From Ruminococcus sp. UBA7013 (lineage in GTDB: Bacteria > Bacillota > Clostridia > Oscillospirales > Ruminococcaceae): a stretch of DNA of 19,034 nucleotides. The translations under genes and the position numbers were made by a program. Positions 1 to 6,947 of the stretch are shown here, piece after piece. The notes below the pieces were generated by a model. It ran no database searches. It was given only the letters and a program-made list of their open reading frames with translations, and was not told the DNA's origin. Within the stretch, counting starts at the first letter, position 1; every line of letters starts with the position of its first letter. The stretch is taken from positions 1 to 19,034 of the forward strand of contig DJXD01000129.1 of NCBI GenBank assembly GCA_002449585.1, written 5' to 3'.

Positions 1-2
1 AG

Positions 3-935
3 GCGGGGGATTCCTTGCTAATTTGGTTGAAAATTGCAGGCTGTAAAGGCTGTTTTTCCTGTTGGAAAGAAACGCCTGGAAAATGTTGCATTTTTGATGA
101 TATGGATGATATCATTCAAAAACAACTGTGGGCAGATGTTATTATTTATTGCTTTCCGTTATATTATTATAATGTCCCCGGCATTCTGAAAAATATGATC
201 GACAGACAGCTTCCAATGGTGCTCCCCTTCATGGAAGAACGCAAGGATGGCTATGGAAGCGGCAGCCATGCCAAACGCTATGACATGAGCCATAAAAGAT
301 ATGTATTAATTTCAACATGCGGCTTTTATTCTTCAAAAGGAAATTATGATAGTGTTCAGCTGATGTTTGATCATATCTGCGGTCAGAATAATTATGAAAC
401 CATTTTCTGCGGACAGGGGGAATTATTCTCTATTCCAGAGCTTCATGAGCGAACAGAGAAATATCTTTCTGTTGTCTGTCAGGCCGGATCAGAATTTTCA
501 CGGGGAGGCATTTCGCAGGAAACAAAACAGATTCTTGCCAACCTTCTGCTTCCAAAAGAAACATTTGAACAAATGGCGGATTCTAATTGGGGAATTGATC
601 CGGAAACTGGTCAGAAACAAGAGAAATCTTTGACTTTTACCCGGCAAATGGCCGCTCTCTATGATAAAACAGCATATGACGGCATTGACAGAGTAATAGA
701 AATCTGCTATACAGATCTGGATCAAATATATCAGCTGCATTTGAAAGCAGACGGCTGTGAAGTCCTTCCAGATTGTCCTCTGATCAGTACAACACGTATT
801 GATACGCCCTTTAATATCTGGCAGGACATCGCCAAAGGAAAAATCAGAGGAGATATTGCACTGAAAGATCAGTTATATCATGTCAGTGGGGATATGTCTA
901 TCATGATCCAATGGCCGAAATTTTTTCATGCTTGA
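3..935 (+). CDS. NAD(P)H-dependent flavodoxin-fold oxidoreductase with C-terminal SCP2-like domain (5' partial)
   Basis: The reading frame is open to the left edge, so the true start and the FMN-binding N-terminus lie outside the window; the in-frame TTG at 15 is not a credible start. Numbering from codon 15, a cysteine cluster (C10, C13, C16, C24, C25) followed by DDM matches the CxGCxxC...DDM element of multimeric flavodoxin/FMN-reductase proteins. It is followed by strand-loop segments such as ADVIIYCFPLYYYNVPG, where flavin is bound. Residues from about 225 to the end (TPFNIWQDIAKGKIRGD ... SGDMSIMIQWPKFF) resemble an SCP2 sterol-carrier-like domain, a pairing seen in clostridial oxidoreductases. 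It probably transfers electrons from NAD(P)H via FMN to an unknown, perhaps lipophilic, substrate in the cytoplasm. It ends 7 bp from the convergent zinc-lipoprotein gene, and I see no terminator between them. Confidence 0.8.
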   Translation, partial: AGDSLLIWLKIAGCKGCFSCWKETPGKCCIFDDMDDIIQKQLWADVIIYCFPLYYYNVPGILKNMIDRQLPMVLPFMEERKDGYGSGSHAKRYDMSHKRYVLISTCGFYSSKGNYDSVQLMFDHICGQNNYETIFCGQGELFSIPELHERTEKYLSVVCQAGSEFSRGGISQETKQILANLLLPKETFEQMADSNWGIDPETGQKQEKSLTFTRQMAALYDKTAYDGIDRVIEICYTDLDQIYQLHLKADGCEVLPDCPLISTTRIDTPFNIWQDIAKGKIRGDIALKDQLYHVSGDMSIMIQWPKFFHA

Positions 936-942
936 TCATGCA

Positions 943-2553
943 TTAAAACAAAGCATTTTTGAGAACATCATAATTTCCCTGCATCAGAGAAAGATAATTC
1001 ACGCCGTCCGCAATTTGTTGACTATTGACAGACTGAATAGAATTCAGTTCAACAATGTTCTGATTTTTGACGGTTGTATTGTTAATGATAGTCTGTGCAA
1101 TGGATTTATCAGAGTTTTCAATCGTGAAAATAGTATCTGTGCCGAGTTCATCCAGCTTCTGCGATAAGAATATAATTGTTTCAAAGCTGGCTTCTGTTTC
1201 GGCAGAACAACCCACAAATGCAGCATAATAATCCAGACCATAATCATCCACAAAATAACGAAATGGAAATCTATCACCGAATACAACCGTTTTTACAGAA
1301 GCAGAATCTACAAGTGCTTGAAAATCGCTGTCGAGTTTATCAAGCTGTTCGACATAAGCAATCAGATTATTTTTATAATCTTCGGAATGATCTGCATCAA
1401 GAATGCTGAGTTTATCAGCAATTTCGGCACAAAGGAGCTTTGCATTTTTCAGCGAGAGCCATACATGCTCATCATATTCCTCTTCCTCATTATTATGACT
1501 TCCATGTCCGGCGAGTTCTTCACATACTTCTTCCGGGCTGAGTTCTGCCGGATAGAAAGTAGGCCAGCGATTTTCAGGATCTTCGATAGCATCATAGCTT
1601 TCATCACTCATTCTGATATGAAAGTGTTCTGCTTTTTCAGATGCAATCATATGATCATTGAATTCAATATAAACAGGTGCGCCAGATTCTTTGTCAACAG
1701 CTTCAAAACGATACATAGCGGCTCTTGTTCCGGTTGACCAGTCCTGAATGAAATATCCTGTATATTCATAATCAGATTCTGTCACAGTGCCATCATTTTG
1801 AGTAAAAGTAATATGATTACCTTCAATCTTGATATTATCATAATTGGTTTCATAGCCTTTGATATAATAATCTTTGTATTCCTGCGCCGTCATAGAGCCA
1901 GATTCTGCTTTATGTGCAAAGGCTTCATCAAGAGAGCCATCCAATGCCAGCGGATAACCAGACTGCCATTCTCCAGCCCAATCGGAAAGGCTTCTGTCCT
2001 GTACTTCATCATCCTCAAAAGTAGAAACTTCTTTGCTGTGATCATGGTCGTGTTCATCCTCTTCCTGCATCCCTTCTTTGATTTCTTCGAGTTTAGCAGA
2101 ATCGCCCATGACTTCCATCAGATTGATGACCTGCATATCCGGATTAATGGCTTCTGTAAGGGCATCTTCTACCCATTCATCAGACTCACCGCCAACATAG
2201 ATAAATAAATCACACTGTGCGATTTCTGCCATATCCTTTGCTGTCGGCTGATAGCTGTGCAAATCCACGCCATTATCCAGCAGATAGATGATATTGTCAT
2301 TTTCCGCATGACTGCCAAGAATTTCTTTTACCCAGTCATATTCCGGAAAGATTGTGCAGACGATGTTCAGAGATTTATCTTCAGAAGCTGTAGTTTCTTC
2401 CGGAACAGAATGATCTTTCTGGCTAGAAACAGTATTTTCGGCAGTCGGATTTGCAGTACTATTATTTTCTGCTGTAGCTGTACCGCATCCGGTCAGATTC
2501 ATAGCAGCGATGAGAAAACTGAGTGTGAGTAAACTGATTTTTTTGTAAAACAT
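943..2553 (-). CDS. Zinc ABC transporter substrate-binding lipoprotein with ZinT domain nested in the ZnuA/TroA fold
   Basis: 536-residue extracellular lipoprotein that should capture Zn2+ (or a similar metal) for an ABC importer. ATG 2553 is chosen because GAAAAAGAGG lies 7 nt upstream and the next residues form a signal peptide with lipobox LTGC (C23); the upstream ATG at 2616 would bury it. Residues about 60-160 are the TroA N-lobe (VDLHSYQPT, metal ligand H99). An acidic His-rich loop follows (EEDEHDHDHS, about 164-173). About 186-345 is a ZinT domain (DWAGEWQSGYP, AEHFHIRMSD, WPTFYPAELSPEE). About 355-536 is the TroA C-lobe (EEYDEHVWLS with H363, FGDRFPFRYF, IFTIENSDKS). In streptococcal AdcA the ZinT domain is C-terminal; here it interrupts the His-rich loop. 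Ordinary length is about 300 for ZnuA and 500 for AdcA. No permease or ATPase gene is adjacent. A promoter with Fur-type boxes precedes it. Confidence 0.92.
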   Translation of the reverse strand: MFYKKISLLTLSFLIAAMNLTGCGTATAENNSTANPTAENTVSSQKDHSVPEETTASEDKSLNIVCTIFPEYDWVKEILGSHAENDNIIYLLDNGVDLHSYQPTAKDMAEIAQCDLFIYVGGESDEWVEDALTEAINPDMQVINLMEVMGDSAKLEEIKEGMQEEDEHDHDHSKEVSTFEDDEVQDRSLSDWAGEWQSGYPLALDGSLDEAFAHKAESGSMTAQEYKDYYIKGYETNYDNIKIEGNHITFTQNDGTVTESDYEYTGYFIQDWSTGTRAAMYRFEAVDKESGAPVYIEFNDHMIASEKAEHFHIRMSDESYDAIEDPENRWPTFYPAELSPEEVCEELAGHGSHNNEEEEYDEHVWLSLKNAKLLCAEIADKLSILDADHSEDYKNNLIAYVEQLDKLDSDFQALVDSASVKTVVFGDRFPFRYFVDDYGLDYYAAFVGCSAETEASFETIIFLSQKLDELGTDTIFTIENSDKSIAQTIINNTTVKNQNIVELNSIQSVNSQQIADGVNYLSLMQGNYDVLKNALF

Positions 2554-2588
2554 AAAAATACCTCTTTTTCTTAAAGTAAAATATAAAT

Positions 2589-2603
2589 TGATAATCATTT
2601 TCA
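2589..2603 (-). promoter_or_regulatory. Fur-family operator box 2 (imperfect)
   Basis: TGATAATCATTTTCA is a 7-1-7 inverted repeat with one mismatch. It resembles the Fur consensus half-site TGATAAT. It lies in the predicted untranslated leader of the zinc-lipoprotein gene, about 36 nt upstream of its start codon, 71 bp from a second and perfect box. The metal sensed (Zn, Fe or Mn) cannot be told from the box alone. Confidence 0.6.
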
Positions 2604-2613
2604 TATTTAGAGC

Positions 2614-2649
2614 CATGAAAAATGATATATCTGAAATATATCATTCATG
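2614..2649. repeat. Inverted repeat between the two Fur-type boxes
   Basis: Ten-base arms AATGATATAT (2621-2630) and ATATATCATT (2636-2645) flank a 5-base spacer. An outer CATG pair extends the stem, with three unpaired A's on the left. It lies in the leader of the zinc-lipoprotein transcript between the two Fur-type boxes. It could be an RNA hairpin or a third, degenerate operator; there is no T-tract, so it is not an intrinsic terminator. Confidence 0.45.
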
Positions 2650-2659
2650 AATATGAAAT

Positions 2660-2674
2660 TGAAAATCATTTTCA
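2660..2674 (-). promoter_or_regulatory. Fur-family operator box 1 (perfect 7-1-7 palindrome)
   Basis: TGAAAATCATTTTCA is a perfect 7-1-7 palindrome, extendable to 17 bases with flanking T/A. It has the geometry of Fur/Zur/PerR boxes, with half-sites closest to Fur (TGATAAT). It begins about 11 bases downstream of the predicted start of transcription of the zinc-lipoprotein gene. A repressor bound here would block transcription. Confidence 0.75.
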
Positions 2675-2691
2675 AAATTGACTATGCTATT

Positions 2692-2719
2692 ATTATATCA
2701 CAGAAAATAGATTTGTCAA
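2692..2719 (-). promoter_or_regulatory. Sigma-A promoter of the zinc-lipoprotein gene
   Basis: Read on the minus strand, TTGACA (2714-2719) and TATAAT (2692-2697) are both perfect consensus hexamers separated by 16 bp. Predicted transcription start is near 2685, giving a leader of about 130 nt that contains two Fur-type boxes and an inverted repeat. Confidence 0.8.
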
Positions 2720-2812
2720 TAGCAATTTTAAAATTTTCACCTAATTTTCACAATTGAAACTGGAAATTCATTACATTATTTTCATAAATAGCATAATATA
2801 GCCAAAATCATT

Positions 2813-2844
2813 AAGCCAGTCCGGAAAAATCAGGACTGGCTTTT
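2813..2844 (+). terminator. Terminator-like hairpin with no gene to terminate
   Basis: Perfect 10-bp stem AAGCCAGTCC / GGACTGGCTT with a 10-base loop, followed by a short T run (TTTT, 2841-2844). No plus-strand gene lies upstream of it before 935, and the minus-strand promoter of the lipoprotein gene lies to its left. It therefore looks like an insulator between divergent promoters, the end of a small RNA, or the leftover terminator of a lost gene. Its core (CAGTCC...GGACTG) is shared with the terminator at 6948-6980. Confidence 0.6.
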
Positions 2845-2865
2845 GTAACATGGCGAAACATACAC

Positions 2866-2894
2866 TTGATTTTTTCACATAACAGTGCTATAAT
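2866..2894 (+). promoter_or_regulatory. Extended -10 promoter of the ATC-hydrolase/methyltransferase operon
   Basis: TTGATT (2866-2871) and TATAAT (2889-2894) are 17 bp apart, with TGC immediately before the -10 (TGn extended -10). Transcription should start near 2901, giving a leader of about 90 nt. That leader carries a strong Shine-Dalgarno and a hairpin before the first gene. Confidence 0.8.
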
Positions 2895-2931
2895 AAAATA
2901 GATTAGCAATAACTAACTCTAACTTGTCAAG

Positions 2932-2990
2932 AAAGGAGGGAGCGGCATTCTTTCCCAACTTTAGAAATTGGGAGATCCGGCCGCTTTTTG
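2932..2990 (+). promoter_or_regulatory. Structured leader: distant Shine-Dalgarno, hairpin with U-run, start codon
   Basis: A strong Shine-Dalgarno AAAGGAGGG (2932-2940) is followed directly by a stem AGCGGC (2941-2946) / GCCGCT (2980-2985). An inner stem TCCCAA (2953-2958) / TTGGGA (2968-2973) has a 9-base loop. The bases after the outer stem are TTTTG, then ATG at 2991. Linear distance from Shine-Dalgarno to ATG is 50 nt, too long to work. If the hairpin folds, the distance across its base is 5 nt. The same hairpin with its T run also looks like an intrinsic terminator, so attenuation is an equal reading. There is no ATG, GTG or TTG at normal spacing after the Shine-Dalgarno. Confidence 0.65.
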
Positions 2991-3701
2991 ATGGAAAACA
3001 AAGATTTATTTTCAGATCATGCCGCTGGGGTGTTATCTGATTGGATAGAGAAAGATTTTCGTTTTCAGGCAGATGCAATTAGAAAAGCAACCATCAAAAA
3101 ATATCATGAATTTGTCCGTTCTGCGCCGGATTACGGTGGGCGGAAAAGTCCTCATGTGAATCAAATTTATGATAGTCTTCTATTGCTTGCATTTTGCAGT
3201 ATTTCACCGAGAAATTATACACTCGAAGAATTAGAACCGCTTTCTTTTGAGATGTTTATGTCATCATTTCGGATATTGGGGAAATTATTCAATGCTAATC
3301 ATAAATGGATCATGAATCTGCTCGCTGTCATTTTTCAGAAATCAACAGAGAAATGCAATATTCATGCAGAACAGTATCCGGATGATTTCAAGGCCGAAAT
3401 TCAGCCATATGATAAAAAAAACGGAGTTGTCCGCTATTGTTTCACGAAATGTCCGATTGCTGATTTTGTCAAAAAGAATCATCTTGAAAAATGGATGCCG
3501 CTGATGTGTAACTGTGACCATACGGCTTTGCATATGATTCATGCCGGGCTGATTCGTGAGGAAACTTGCTTTACAGGTGATATTTGTGATTACTGCGTTG
3601 TGAGTGAGAACAATCCGCTGATGAAACAATATGAACTTGTCCGGAATCAAGACGGCCTACTTATCAGCAGAAGGAAATCAGAAAAGGAGAGTCAACTATG
3701 A
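2991..3701 (+). CDS. L-2-amino-thiazoline-4-carboxylate (ATC) hydrolase-like protein
   Basis: 236-residue cytoplasmic protein. The C-terminal half has the cysteine-rich signature of the ATC hydrolase family: CFTKCPIADFVKKNHLEKW (C150, C154), then LMCNCDHTAL (C173, C175, D176), then GLIRE...CFTGDICDYC (R189, C199, D200, C202). The founding enzyme opens a thiazoline ring on the way to cysteine, but many clostridial members sit in other contexts and their substrates are unknown, so hydrolysis of a thiazoline is family knowledge rather than proof. The N-terminal half is helical and not recognised. ATG 2991 follows the hairpin leader; TTG 2988 is the alternative. The stop overlaps the next start (ATGA at 3698-3701), so it is translationally coupled to the rest of a four-gene operon. 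Confidence 0.75.
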   Translation: MENKDLFSDHAAGVLSDWIEKDFRFQADAIRKATIKKYHEFVRSAPDYGGRKSPHVNQIYDSLLLLAFCSISPRNYTLEELEPLSFEMFMSSFRILGKLFNANHKWIMNLLAVIFQKSTEKCNIHAEQYPDDFKAEIQPYDKKNGVVRYCFTKCPIADFVKKNHLEKWMPLMCNCDHTALHMIHAGLIREETCFTGDICDYCVVSENNPLMKQYELVRNQDGLLISRRKSEKESQL

Positions 3702-4585
3702 AACAGAAATATACAATTACAGAAGATGGATTTGTTGGATATTGGCATCCTGCAAACGGTCATAAAGAGAAAGCAATCATTGTATTCCCCGGTTCAGGGG
3801 CAAATTATGAACTGACAAAAAAAGGTTCTGATTTTCTTGAAAAAGCAGGATGGAACAGGCTTCTGGTTGCTTTTGCCGGATGGGATGGATTACCGGAAGA
3901 CCCTGTTCTTGCACCTGTAGAGTATGCAGAAAAGGCAGTTCAAGTATTAAAAAAAGCAGGTTTTGAGAAAATCGGAATGTATGGAATCTCCGCAGGTGCG
4001 AAATTTGCCATTACGGCGGCTTCTTTGATACCAGATGTCAGTCTTGTAATAGCGGCTTCTCCGTTTGATTATACAACAGAGGCATTCAAAGGAACAAAGC
4101 CCCTGTATCAATCTACATTTTCTTATCATGGAAAACCTCTGCCCTATGATGAGACAACCACATTGCACAGAAATATCATCAGTGTGCTTTTTCATACAGC
4201 ATTTTCCAAAAAATATGGCATCAGGCGGATGCTGCGGGGCTGTTATGATGAAAACGTACAGACAGAAAAAGCTCGAATCAAAATAGAAAATATGCATGCT
4301 GATTTTCTGATGCAGTGCCCAGGATATGACGATTGCTGGCCTTCTGATGAAGCCGTTCCGAGAATGAAACGTATACTGAAAGAAAAAGGTTATCCTTATC
4401 GTGTCAAAGCTACTGTGTATCAAAAAGGCAGTCACCTTCTTTGCGGAGATTTGTCAGGCAGTCCGAAATATCTCAAATCCATGCGGAAAATTCTACAGGC
4501 AGAATATGCAGATCAAAACGCCTGCAATCAAGCAAGAAAAGATAGCATGAAAGAAGCTCTTGCATTTTTAGAAGGCTGGACATGA
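3698..4585 (+). CDS. Alpha/beta hydrolase, BAAT/acyl-CoA thioesterase C-terminal type
   Basis: 295-residue serine-type hydrolase without signal peptide, so cytoplasmic. The fold is visible as AIIVFPGSGANYE (oxyanion region), nucleophile elbow GISAG with S98, the acid region GYDDCWPSDEA (D211/D212, W214) and KGSHLL with H246. The DDxWPS and xxHL elements match the C-terminal domain of bile-acid-CoA:amino-acid N-acyltransferase and acyl-CoA thioesterases. The family cleaves or transfers acyl groups from thioesters or esters. The N-terminal Ig-like domain of the eukaryotic enzymes is absent, as usual for bacterial short forms. AGGAG precedes the ATG, and the ends overlap both neighbours by 4 bp (ATGA). 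Substrate unknown. Confidence 0.8.
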   Translation: MKQKYTITEDGFVGYWHPANGHKEKAIIVFPGSGANYELTKKGSDFLEKAGWNRLLVAFAGWDGLPEDPVLAPVEYAEKAVQVLKKAGFEKIGMYGISAGAKFAITAASLIPDVSLVIAASPFDYTTEAFKGTKPLYQSTFSYHGKPLPYDETTTLHRNIISVLFHTAFSKKYGIRRMLRGCYDENVQTEKARIKIENMHADFLMQCPGYDDCWPSDEAVPRMKRILKEKGYPYRVKATVYQKGSHLLCGDLSGSPKYLKSMRKILQAEYADQNACNQARKDSMKEALAFLEGWT

Positions 4586-5508
4586 GTTTGATTTATAGCG
4601 TATTAAAACCGCTTCTTCGTGCAGCAAAGCCAAAAAGAGCCGCTATGACAAGAAATGATTGGATGATACAAGCCAAAAAAATTCAATCAAATTTTTCTCT
4701 TGTATTGCCTGAGATTTCAGGTTATGAAATACAGGAAGTCATCAACGAAGGCCGTCAATGTGTCATCATTTCCAGGCCTGAAAATCATCATCAGAAAGCA
4801 GTTGTATATTATGCCGGAGGGGGGTATATTCGTTATCAATTGCCAAACAGGAAAAGCATCCGGCATTATATCGAGGAAACCGGAATGGATATGTGGATTC
4901 CATTATATCCGCTTTTTCCGGATAATACTATGTTTGATGCTGTGAAATTTGGGTATGCGTTACATCAAGAAATGCATGCAATATATTCTGCTGAAAATAT
5001 TGCATGGCTTGGATTTTCTGCCGGAGCAAATCTCATTATGGGGCTGGGGCGGTATCTCGTTCATAAAAATTATGAATTGCCAATGCCAAATATCATTATT
5101 TCAGTATCTGGCTGTAATCTCCACATTTCAGAAGAATCCAGAGAACGCATGAAACAGCTCGAACAGAAAGATGTGATATTCCCCCCAAATCAGATAGAAC
5201 TGTTCAAGCCGATTTTTGATCCTGATGGAACACTACCGCATTATATTACAGGCTGTGCATCAAAAGATGATTATACCGGATTTCCGAGGATAGTTCTGCT
5301 ATATGGCAGTGATGAAATCTTTTCGGCCGAAGCATTGGAATATGAAAAGGCATTCCGCCGCTGTGGGGTAAAAGATTATAGAATTCATATCGAACCGAAT
5401 GCATTTCATGCCTATCCTGCATTTACGTTCACACCAGAGGGAAAGAAAGGCGAGAATCAGATTATTAAATATCTGAATCATGAAAGGAGTCATTATTATG
5501 ACAAGTAA
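4582..5508 (+). CDS. Alpha/beta hydrolase fold-3 (HSL-type) esterase
   Basis: 308-residue cytoplasmic hydrolase of the hormone-sensitive-lipase type. The oxyanion motif is YYAGGGY (78-82 AGGGY instead of the usual HGGG). The nucleophile elbow is GFSAG with S146, the acid is D244 in YGSDEIF, and the base is H276 in AFHAYPAF. All three catalytic residues are present, so it should be active, most likely on short-chain esters or an ester/lactone intermediate. It is unrelated in sequence detail to the hydrolase just upstream, so this is not a recent duplication. The start overlaps the upstream stop (ATGA, 4582-4585) and its last 11 bp overlap the methyltransferase gene, whose Shine-Dalgarno lies inside this gene. 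Confidence 0.85.
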   Translation: MSLIYSVLKPLLRAAKPKRAAMTRNDWMIQAKKIQSNFSLVLPEISGYEIQEVINEGRQCVIISRPENHHQKAVVYYAGGGYIRYQLPNRKSIRHYIEETGMDMWIPLYPLFPDNTMFDAVKFGYALHQEMHAIYSAENIAWLGFSAGANLIMGLGRYLVHKNYELPMPNIIISVSGCNLHISEESRERMKQLEQKDVIFPPNQIELFKPIFDPDGTLPHYITGCASKDDYTGFPRIVLLYGSDEIFSAEALEYEKAFRRCGVKDYRIHIEPNAFHAYPAFTFTPEGKKGENQIIKYLNHERSHYYDK

Positions 5509-6943
5509 AGAATACAAAGATTTATCAATCAATGAATTTACAAAAGCCGCTGAGGTCTATGAAACTGATCATGCAGGGGTGTATAATATGTGTAAAAAAG
5601 ATTATCCGGATGTACTGGAAGAGCTCGAAAAAGAGCCGTTTACTGATCTGTTAGATTGCGGATGCGGAACAGCTCCCATGTTGACACTGTTACATGAAAA
5701 ATATCCTGATAAGCATTATACAGGCATTGACCTGACTCCCAAAATGATAGAAGTGGCAAAAGCAAAGAACATGCAGGGTGTGGAGCTGATGGTTGGTGAT
5801 TGTGAAAATCTGCCGTTTGCGGAAAATTCATTCGATGTAGTCATCTGCTGTCAGAGTTTCCATCATTATCCGAATGTACAGGATTTTTTCAATAGTGTGT
5901 ATCGTGTTCTCCGTCCGAATGGCAGGCTGATTCTGCGTGATATGACTGCAAAATATACATCAGTACGCTGGTTTATGAATCATGTAGAACTTCCCGTAAT
6001 CAATCTTTTCGGAAAGGGCGATGTGAGAGTGTACGGAAAAGAAGATGTCCGGAAACTTTGCGAAAATGCCGGTTTGCATATGGAATTGTTTGAAAAACGT
6101 GATTTTTTCCGTTTGCATTGTGTCGCAAGAAAGCCATCTCAAACAAAAAAATCAGTTTCTCTGGAGCTGGGAGATGTACAGGAAACTGCCTTAATCCCGC
6201 TTGCAATCAAGGCCAATGAAAGCAGACGATCCAATCACAGAATTTATGACGAAAAAGCCATTGAAATTATTGATAGTCTTGGCATTGATACAGAACAATA
6301 TGATAAATTTTTATCTCATGAGGGTGTTATTGCAAGAACCATTCTGTTTGATAACGAAATCAGAAAAGCATTGAAACAGTATCCAGAGGCGATTGTCATC
6401 AATATTGGCTGCGGATTTGATGATAGATTTTCACGAGTGGATAACGGAACTGCCCTTTGGTATAATATAGATCTGCCGGATTCTGTTGCCGTTCGCAAAA
6501 AATGCTTTGCCAAGCGTGAGCGTGAATTTCTGATTGATGGCGATTTATTCCGCAATACATGGACAGAAAATATCCCTAATGATCGTGTGACAATCATCAT
6601 TGCAGAAGGTTTGCTAATGTATTTTACGGAAGAACAAGTAAAAAATTTACTGCATCATATTCAGGATTATTTCGGGAAAGGCTATCTGTTAGCCGAACTG
6701 ATGCATCCTATGGCGGCAAATAACGGAAAATATCATGATACTGTCAAAAATACGAATGCACAGTTTCATTGGGGAATTGCTGACGGCAGAGAACTTGAAT
6801 TTTTATGCAGTGGATACAAAATGCTCCGTGAAATCAGTTTCTTTGAGGAAATGAAAAAATATTCTGCTGCCGGGAAAATCGGGAATCTGTTTTTCAAAAA
6901 ATTCAATGACAGGCTGGCAGTTTATAGATTTCGGAAAGATTAA
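5498..6943 (+). CDS. Two-domain methyltransferase: UbiE-type class I SAM methyltransferase fused to an LCMT/TcmP-type O-methyltransferase
   Basis: 481 residues in one uninterrupted frame. ATG 5498 is chosen because GAAAGGAG lies 8 nt upstream; the in-frame ATG at 5480 has no such site. The N-terminal half (to about residue 215) is a Methyltransf_11 domain: LLDCGCGTAP (SAM motif I), YTGIDLTPKM, GDCENLPFAENSFD, VLRPNGRLIL. The C-terminal half, from about 220, reads LGDVQETALIPLAIKA ... INIGCGFDDRF ... YNIDLPDS ... IIIAEGLLMYF. This matches the leucine carboxyl methyltransferase/TcmP-like family, which methylates carboxylates or hydroxyls in polyketides and proteins. Each domain has its own SAM site, so two successive methylations or a self-contained complex are possible. 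It is the last gene of the operon and is followed 4 bp later by a terminator hairpin. Confidence 0.88.
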   Translation: MTSKEYKDLSINEFTKAAEVYETDHAGVYNMCKKDYPDVLEELEKEPFTDLLDCGCGTAPMLTLLHEKYPDKHYTGIDLTPKMIEVAKAKNMQGVELMVGDCENLPFAENSFDVVICCQSFHHYPNVQDFFNSVYRVLRPNGRLILRDMTAKYTSVRWFMNHVELPVINLFGKGDVRVYGKEDVRKLCENAGLHMELFEKRDFFRLHCVARKPSQTKKSVSLELGDVQETALIPLAIKANESRRSNHRIYDEKAIEIIDSLGIDTEQYDKFLSHEGVIARTILFDNEIRKALKQYPEAIVINIGCGFDDRFSRVDNGTALWYNIDLPDSVAVRKKCFAKREREFLIDGDLFRNTWTENIPNDRVTIIIAEGLLMYFTEEQVKNLLHHIQDYFGKGYLLAELMHPMAANNGKYHDTVKNTNAQFHWGIADGRELEFLCSGYKMLREISFFEEMKKYSAAGKIGNLFFKKFNDRLAVYRFRKD

Positions 6944-6947
6944 AAAC

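Noticed and set aside
936..942. Terminator between the convergent genes ending at 935 and 943
   Set aside because: Only imperfect TGATCATG symmetry is seen, with no stem of useful length and no T-run.
1318..2208. Plus-strand open frames across the zinc-lipoprotein gene
   Set aside because: They are antisense shadows of a gene with full domain support; their translations are low-complexity Phe/Ile-rich with no motif.
943..2616. Start of the zinc lipoprotein at the upstream ATG (2616)
   Set aside because: It would put 21 residues before the signal peptide and has no ribosome binding site; ATG 2553 has AAGAGG at 7 nt and a standard lipoprotein signal.
2940..2963. Short leader peptide starting at ATT 2947 after the strong Shine-Dalgarno (Ile-Leu-Ser-Gln-Leu-stop)
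   Set aside because: ATT is a very rare start and the frame has only five codons; I favour the hairpin-bridged start at 2991, though this cannot be excluded.
2901..2990. A known riboswitch class in the leader of the four-gene operon
   Set aside because: The leader is about 90 nt with a single hairpin; I recognise no conserved aptamer core.
3698..5508. The two alpha/beta hydrolases as a tandem duplication
   Set aside because: They belong to different hydrolase groups (BAAT/thioesterase type versus HSL type), with different motifs around the oxyanion hole and the catalytic acid.
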